34,839 nt of DNA, taken from Candidatus Nomurabacteria bacterium (GTDB lineage Bacteria; Patescibacteriota; Minisyncoccia; Phycocordibacterales; PALSA-1337). The stretch lies in NCBI GenBank assembly GCA_943349555.1, contig CALQZK010000001.1:1-34839 (forward strand), read 5' to 3'. Position 1 is the stretch's first letter. Each line of letters opens with the position of its first letter. Below are positions 30,783-34,839 of this stretch, piece by piece. Position numbers and translations under genes: made by a program. The notes beneath the pieces are model-generated. The model was not told the DNA's origin. It saw only the letters and a list, made by a program, of their open reading frames with translations, and ran no database searches.

Positions 30783-32198
30783 TTACTCAATTTCTCCCAG
30801 AAAATCTTTTCCCGCTTCGAAGAGGGTTTTCTCATCTCCATGTCTAGCCGTCAGTTGAATACCAAGTGGAAGTTTTTTACCATCAACCTCTTCAATACCA
30901 GCAGGAATCGACATAGCCGGCATACCGGTAAGATTTTCAGTAACAGTAAAGATATCTTCAAGATACATTGCCACAGGATCAGAAGTCCTCTCTCCGATTT
31001 TGAAAGCCGGTCCCGGAGTAGTCGGTGTAAGTATTATATCAACTTTTTGAAAAGCTTTCAGGAAATCTTGGGTGAGAACCTTACGAAGAGCGATCGCCCT
31101 GTTGTAGTAAGCATCATAATATCCAGATGAAAGTACGTAGGTTCCCAATAGAATTCTCCTTCTAACCTCTTTACCGAAGCCTTTTCCACGGGTCAGAAAA
31201 TAATCCTCAATGCCATCTTTCCCTCCTTCATGAAGTCCGTATCTGACTCCGTCGAAGCGGGATAAGTTGGAAGAAGCCTCGGCGAAGTTAATTATGTAAT
31301 AAATGGGAATGGCACTCGCCGCTTTTTCCAGCTCAATTTCACACACCTCATATCCAAGAGACTTAAACTTTTCCACATTTTTTTTAAATAAAGGAGACTG
31401 CTCAAAGAAAGTTGGGATTCCGATGATTGGTTTTTTCTGCCCTACTCTTTGAGATTCATATGTATCTTCAGCAATGGTCGTGCTGTCTAGAGGATCCTGT
31501 CCATGGATTGCTTTGAAAATTATTTCCGTATCCTCTACAGTCTTTCCAAATGGCCCAATTTGATCCAAAGAAGATCCAAGAGACATTACTCCATAGCGAG
31601 AAACAGAACCGTAAGTAGGCTTGAGACCTACCAGTCCACAGAATGCCGCAGGCTCTCGCACCGACCCGCCTGTATCAGAGCCTAGAGCCGCAAGCGCTCC
31701 ATCCATAGCAACAGCTGCAGCCGAACCTCCAGAAGATCCGCCAGCTACCCTTTCAATATCATGTGGATTTTTCGTCACTCCGAAAGCAGAATTTTCAGTA
31801 GATCCCCCCATAGCAAATTCATCCATATTTGCCCTGCCGAGAAAAACTGCTCCCTCTTTTTTTAACTTACCAATTGCGGTCGCATTATATGTTGCCTCAT
31901 ACCCTTCGAGAATTTTCGAAGCTGAACTTGCCTCTCTTCCTTTTATTAAAATATTATCTTTTATGGCAAAAGGTATACCTGTCAGTATCGTACCCTTGCC
32001 ATCTCTTATCATTTCATCTGCTTTCTGGGCTTGCTCCAGGACATCATCGTAGACTTCCAGATAAGCGTTTATTTCTTTATTTTTCTTGGAAATAACATCT
32101 AGGTACTCCTGTGCCAGTTCCACAGCAGAAAATTCTCCTTTTTTCATAGCTTCGTGAGCTTTCTTTATTGTAAGGGTTGCCAAGTCTATCTTTGTCAT
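30783..32198 (-). CDS. gatA: Asp-tRNA(Asn)/Glu-tRNA(Gln) amidotransferase subunit A
   Basis: A 471-residue amidase-signature enzyme that releases ammonia from glutamine for GatB to amidate misacylated tRNA. The Ser-cisSer-Lys triad is visible: Lys in PFAIKDNILIKG, the cis-Ser in AGGSSGGSAAAVA, and the nucleophile in SDTGGSVREPAAFCG. Length is normal. No gatB or gatC is adjacent. A terminator lies directly upstream, so it has its own transcription start; TATGAT is 15 nt before the ATG, and there is no Shine-Dalgarno motif. Confidence 0.96.
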   Translation of the reverse strand: MTKIDLATLTIKKAHEAMKKGEFSAVELAQEYLDVISKKNKEINAYLEVYDDVLEQAQKADEMIRDGKGTILTGIPFAIKDNILIKGREASSASKILEGYEATYNATAIGKLKKEGAVFLGRANMDEFAMGGSTENSAFGVTKNPHDIERVAGGSSGGSAAAVAMDGALAALGSDTGGSVREPAAFCGLVGLKPTYGSVSRYGVMSLGSSLDQIGPFGKTVEDTEIIFKAIHGQDPLDSTTIAEDTYESQRVGQKKPIIGIPTFFEQSPLFKKNVEKFKSLGYEVCEIELEKAASAIPIYYIINFAEASSNLSRFDGVRYGLHEGGKDGIEDYFLTRGKGFGKEVRRRILLGTYVLSSGYYDAYYNRAIALRKVLTQDFLKAFQKVDIILTPTTPGPAFKIGERTSDPVAMYLEDIFTVTENLTGMPAMSIPAGIEEVDGKKLPLGIQLTARHGDEKTLFEAGKDFLGEIE

Positions 32199-32218
32199 AT
32201 TGAGAGTAACTATATCAT

Positions 32219-32258
32219 AAAAAAACGGGCCGCACTGTCATTATGAAGTGCAAGCCCG
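32219..32258 (-). terminator. Rho-independent terminator after the small membrane-protein gene
   Basis: On the minus strand, CGGGC-TT-GCACT pairs with AGTGC-GG-CCCG, then seven T. It separates the 73-residue gene from gatA. Confidence 0.88.
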
Positions 32259-32281
32259 ATCTTTATGGTTTGGCTCTACTT

Positions 32282-32503
32282 TTAGAGAGCCAATCCCATT
32301 AACAACATGAACCCGAGGATGGCTAGTACCACTGCCATTACGGCATACTGGGTAGCCCTCCACACTAATTTTCCTAATATCTTCCAGTTCTCCCAGCTGG
32401 AATTTTTTTCTAAGATTTCGTTGCATTTCGTCAGTAGAGTATTCAGTTCCCTGAATATTTCAACTCTCTGGCGCCGTCCATGATTAAAGACACGCATATT
32501 CAT
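32282..32503 (-). CDS. Small protein with C-terminal transmembrane helix
   Basis: A 73-residue protein: a basic, helical N-terminal half (HGRRQRVEIFRELNTLLTKC) and one C-terminal hydrophobic helix (about 52-72, YAVMAVVLAILGFMLLMG). A strong terminator 24 bp after the stop and an operator-like palindrome 10 bp before the start support a real transcription unit. I do not recognise the family. It lies between gatA and the 16S gene where a 23S gene would normally follow. Confidence 0.55.
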   Translation of the reverse strand: MNMRVFNHGRRQRVEIFRELNTLLTKCNEILEKNSSWENWKILGKLVWRATQYAVMAVVLAILGFMLLMGLAL

Positions 32504-32512
32504 ACCATTACA

Positions 32513-32531
32513 ATCCTATCACGTATAGGAT
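32513..32531. promoter_or_regulatory. Operator-like palindrome upstream of the small membrane protein
   Basis: ATCCTAT-CACGT-ATAGGAT, a 7-bp inverted repeat with a 5-bp spacer, overlapping the likely -10 region of the gene at 32503. Confidence 0.4.
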
Positions 32532-32736
32532 AAATAGTCAATACCATCCTCTATTTTGTTCCGTTCATCCGGTCGAAGGCTCTATAGAGGCCTTCCACCT
32601 GTGCCCTTTCTCTCGCGGGCTGAGTGTTCACTTTTGAGATGTAGAACAATAATCTTTGCGCATTTCCCGCCTACTGGCGGTCAATGCAAATCGACGCGGT
32701 AAGATAATGATCTAAAAGATCAAAATCGTAGATTCA
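32532..32736. other. 16S trailer region without a gene
   Basis: No coding sequence, tRNA or 23S start is visible. It holds GAAGGC/GCCTTC (about 32575-32595) and a hairpin TTGC-CATT / CCGCC-TACT-GGCGG / AATGCAA (about 32656-32689) that may act in 16S 3' processing or termination. Confidence 0.4.
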
Positions 32737-34345
32737 ATTTGAAATAATCCACGAGCAGCTTCCGCTACCCGTGCCTTGTTACGACTTACTCCCTGTTATT
32801 GAGCTTACCTTAGGCCGCAGTAAATGCGGATTTCGGGTACTCCCAACTCCCTTGAGTTGACGGGCGGTGAGTACAAGACTCGAGAACGTATTCACCGCAG
32901 TATAGCTGACCTGCGATTACTAGCGATTCCAACTTCATGGAGTCGAGTTTCAGACTCCAATCCGAACTGGGGCTATTTTTATGGATTTGCTCCACATTGC
33001 TGTCTTGCATCCCATTGTAATAGCCATTGTATCACGTGTGTAGCCCAGGGTATCAAAGGGACATGCTGATCTGGCGTCATCCTCCCCTTCCTCCCAGCCC
33101 GAAACGAACAACGTTCGTTTCGAAGTAGAAAGATAAAAGTAAAAAGTTTTAAAGTAAGGAAAAATTTGCAAAGCAAATTTTTCCCACTCCGTACTTTCAA
33201 CTCTCAACTTTCAACTCGAAACGCGTTCCGCGTTTTGGGCTGGGCAGTCTCGTGTGACACTTGTAACACACGATGAGGGTTTCGCTCGTTTCCCCACTTA
33301 AGGGAACAACTCAAGCCACGAGCTGACGACGACCATGCATCACCTGCTGAACAGTCTTGCGAGGGCTCCAGTTTCTTGGAGCTTTCAGTTCAGTTTCAAA
33401 CCCTGGTAAGGTTCTTCGTTTATCATCGAATTAAACCACATGATCCACCGCTTGTGCGAGTCCCCGTCTATTCCTTTGAGTTTTAATCTTGCGATCGTAT
33501 TTCCCAGGCGGTTCATTTAACGCGTTAGCTACGCCACACAGAGGGTCGATACTCCGTATAGCTAATGAACATCGTTTAGGGCATGGACTACTGGGGTATC
33601 TAATCCCATTCGCTACCCACGCTTTCGTGCCTCAGTGTCAATAATGTGCCAGTGTGCTGCCTTCGCATTTGGTGTTCCCCTAGATATCAACGGATTTCAC
33701 CCCTACACCTAGAGTTCCGCACACCTCTCACATATTCAAGCATTGCCGTTTCGTATGCCGCCCCCGGGTTGAGCCCGGGTCTTTGACATACGACTAACAA
33801 CGCCACCTACGCACCCTTTACGCCCAGTGATTCCGGATAACGCTTGAGGCCTCTGTATTACCGCTGCTGCTGGCACAGAGTTAGCAGCCTCTTATTCATG
33901 TGCTAACATCAATTACTTTCTCACACATAAAAGGTTTTTACACCCCGAAGGGCTTCATCAACCACGCGGCGTCGCTCCCTCACACTTTCGTGCATTGGGG
34001 AAGTTTCTTGACTGCAGCCACCCGTAGGTGTTTGGACCGTGTCGCAGTTCCAATGGTGGGGGTCAGCCTCTCAGCTCCCCTAGGCGTCATCGTCTTGGTA
34101 GGCCGTTACCCTACCAACTAACTGATACCTCGCAGGCCGTTCTAGAAGCGATAAATCTTTACTCTTTCGAGACCATCGTGTATTAGCCCACCTTTCGATG
34201 GGTTGTTCACGACTTCTAGGTACGTTCCCACGTGTTACTACCCCGTTTGCCACTGTTCATATATAAATATAAGAACCGTTTGACTTGCATGCCTTATCCA
34301 CGCCGCCAGCGTTCATCCTGAGCTAGGATCAAACTCTACTAAAGA
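32737..34345 (-). rRNA. rrs: 16S ribosomal RNA
   Basis: The minus strand shows the 5' block AGAGTTTGATC, the 530 loop (GTGCCAGCAGCAGCGG), GGATTAGATACCC, AACTCAAAGGAATAGACGG, CACCGCCCGTCA and AAGTCGTAACAAGG, in order. About 1,609 nt, including a roughly 137-nt expansion in helix 40. The 3' end after helix 45 (which keeps its GGAA loop) reads GGATTATTTCAAAT instead of GGATCACCTCCTTA. The ends are estimated by alignment from memory with E. coli. No 23S, 5S or spacer tRNA follows. Confidence 0.97.
33093..33244 (-). other. Expanded helix 40 / possible intervening sequence in 16S
   Basis: E. coli helix 40 is about 15 nt; here 152 nt lie between the strands of stem CCCAGCCC/GGGCTGGG. Inside are three hairpins: a 10-bp CGAAACGAAC/GTTCGTTTCG, a 12-bp GGAAAAATTTGC/GCAAATTTTTCC, and CGAAACGCG/CGCGTTTTG. 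There is no open reading frame and no group I or II core. It may be retained or removed by RNase III-like cutting. Confidence 0.85.
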
Positions 34346-34577
34346 ATTCCGGAGAACATTGTTCTCGGTTTATTCTCATAGAACGAAACAAAAGAAATTA
34401 CAATCTCAATTTGTTTCGAACTTTAATTCTAATTACTATAACTGGTTTGTTATGGTTCGTATTATTTTCTGTTGACAAGGAGCTTACCCGGCTGCTGTCA
34501 GAATCATCTGGAGCAAAAGAAAACCTGATCTGGAGTCGTCCAGAGGAAAAGTTCTCTGCGTACCTGTAAGCTGGGAG

Positions 34578-34607
34578 ATTCTAGCAGAAAGGCTATAGAA
34601 CTGTCAA
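34578..34607 (-). promoter_or_regulatory. Promoter of the 16S rRNA gene
   Basis: On the minus strand, TTGACA (34602-34607), an 18-bp spacer and TAGAAT (34578-34583), about 225 nt before the mature 5' end. The leader contains the hairpins CGAAACAAA/TTTGTTTCG and GAGAAC/GTTCTC. Confidence 0.75.
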
Positions 34608-34647
34608 CCATCTGTGGATAATGAAAAAAGGCTTGAGAAATAAGGAC

Positions 34648-34688
34648 AAAAAAGGCCTAGGCTCGCAAGGTGAACCTAGACCTTTTTT
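34648..34688. terminator. Bidirectional hairpin terminator
   Basis: AAAAAAGG-C-CTAGG pairs with CCTAG-A-CCTTTTTT, with a 13-nt loop. It has A- and T-runs on both sides, so it can end transcription on either strand. Confidence 0.8.
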
Positions 34689-34706
34689 GCTTGAGTTGCC
34701 AGTTAC

Positions 34707-34831
34707 AAAATCTTTTCAAAGGGCTCAAGATGCGAGGCGCGGAGGCAGAAAATTTCGAGACGTATAATTATTACGGTGAGAAATTTTCTGCCGAACGCAA
34801 CAAAGCAGATTGGGTTCTTTTAAAAGATTTT
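34707..34831 (+). ncRNA. Possible structured non-coding RNA of unknown family
   Basis: The outer stem is AAAATCTTTT/AAAAGATTTT (34707-34716 with 34822-34831). A 7-bp stem follows, GGCTCAA/TTGGGTT, with three G-U pairs, which favours the plus strand as the RNA. The central 13-bp stem is GGCAGAAAATTTC/GAAATTTTCTGCC (34744-34756 with 34780-34792), topped by a symmetric GAGA/GTGA internal loop and CGTA/TACG. There is no coding sequence. I do not recognise the family. Confidence 0.5.
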
Positions 34832-34839
34832 AATTAACC

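Noticed and set aside
32560..32736. A displaced anti-Shine-Dalgarno or an intron hiding the normal 16S 3' end
   Set aside because: I searched the minus strand here for CACCTCC and found none.
32810..34121. Several short open frames on both strands
   Set aside because: They are inside the 16S rRNA gene and have no family resemblance.
1..34839. CRISPR array or cas operon suggested by the Cas4-like nuclease
   Set aside because: No regularly spaced repeats and no other cas genes are visible; the nuclease is as close to RecB/AddB types.
1..34839. UGA read as Gly (Gracilibacteria/Absconditabacteria code)
   Set aside because: gpmA and the recombinase end in TGA at the expected lengths, and conserved genes have no in-frame TGA.

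Overview
The window reads as a chromosome segment of a Patescibacteria (Candidate Phyla Radiation) bacterium, probably in the Parcubacteria/Paceibacteria part of that group; this placement is inferred. The support is a 16S rRNA gene with signature-position changes and a helix expansion, short intergenic gaps, tRNA genes without encoded CCA, and typical CPR genes (LemA plus TPM proteins, a SecG / family-5 solute-binding protein / RNase J run, a PsbP-like lipoprotein, a DedA-PAP2 fusion). The standard code is used: gpmA and the recombinase end in TGA, and no conserved gene has TGA in frame.

Layout. (1) 1-5203 is an accessory island. An A+T-rich four-gene cassette (C39-like peptidase, nucleotidyltransferase, GT2 glycosyltransferase, second nucleotidyltransferase) lies between 102-bp perfect inverted repeats. 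A 150-nt sequence that folds into a four-way junction follows. Then comes a large serine recombinase between 133-bp perfect inverted repeats, abutting tRNA-Ser(GGA). (2) 5217-9978 (minus) carries a Nudix hydrolase, the TPM and LemA pair, a PsbP-like protein and groEL/groES. (3) 10054-15077 (plus) carries secG, the solute-binding protein, RNase J and an MFS transporter. (4) 15074-18590 carries a glutaredoxin, enolase, gpmA and the DedA-PAP2 fusion. (5) 18633-21526 carries a response regulator and histidine kinase pair, an Fe-S PD-(D/E)XK nuclease (minus) and a small BECR-fold nuclease-like gene behind tandem direct repeats. (6) 21641-25681 (minus) carries a truncated ABC exporter, a cyclophilin, a DHH phosphoesterase, a membrane protein and an ECF sigma factor. 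(7) 25812-30112 carries a G+C-rich orphan gene, tRNA-Thr(GGT) interrupted by a compact group I intron, an orphan histidine kinase, an L,D-transpeptidase/D,D-carboxypeptidase fusion, and tRNA-Asp, tRNA-CAT and tRNA-fMet. (8) 30160-34839 carries a membrane protein, gatA, a small membrane protein, a solitary 16S rRNA and a structured non-coding element.

The most striking signal concerns translation. The 16S 3' tail has no anti-Shine-Dalgarno sequence (GGATTATTTC replaces GGATCACCTCC). Protein genes almost all lack Shine-Dalgarno motifs, and at least six have a -10 box only 6-8 nt before the start codon, so their mRNAs should be leaderless. Together with the intron, the altered rRNA helix and tRNA elbow changes, this suggests a reshaped translation apparatus. 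The second system of interest is the pair of inverted-repeat modules at the left end: inverting the recombinase segment would turn the recombinase gene around and give it a different C-terminal tail.
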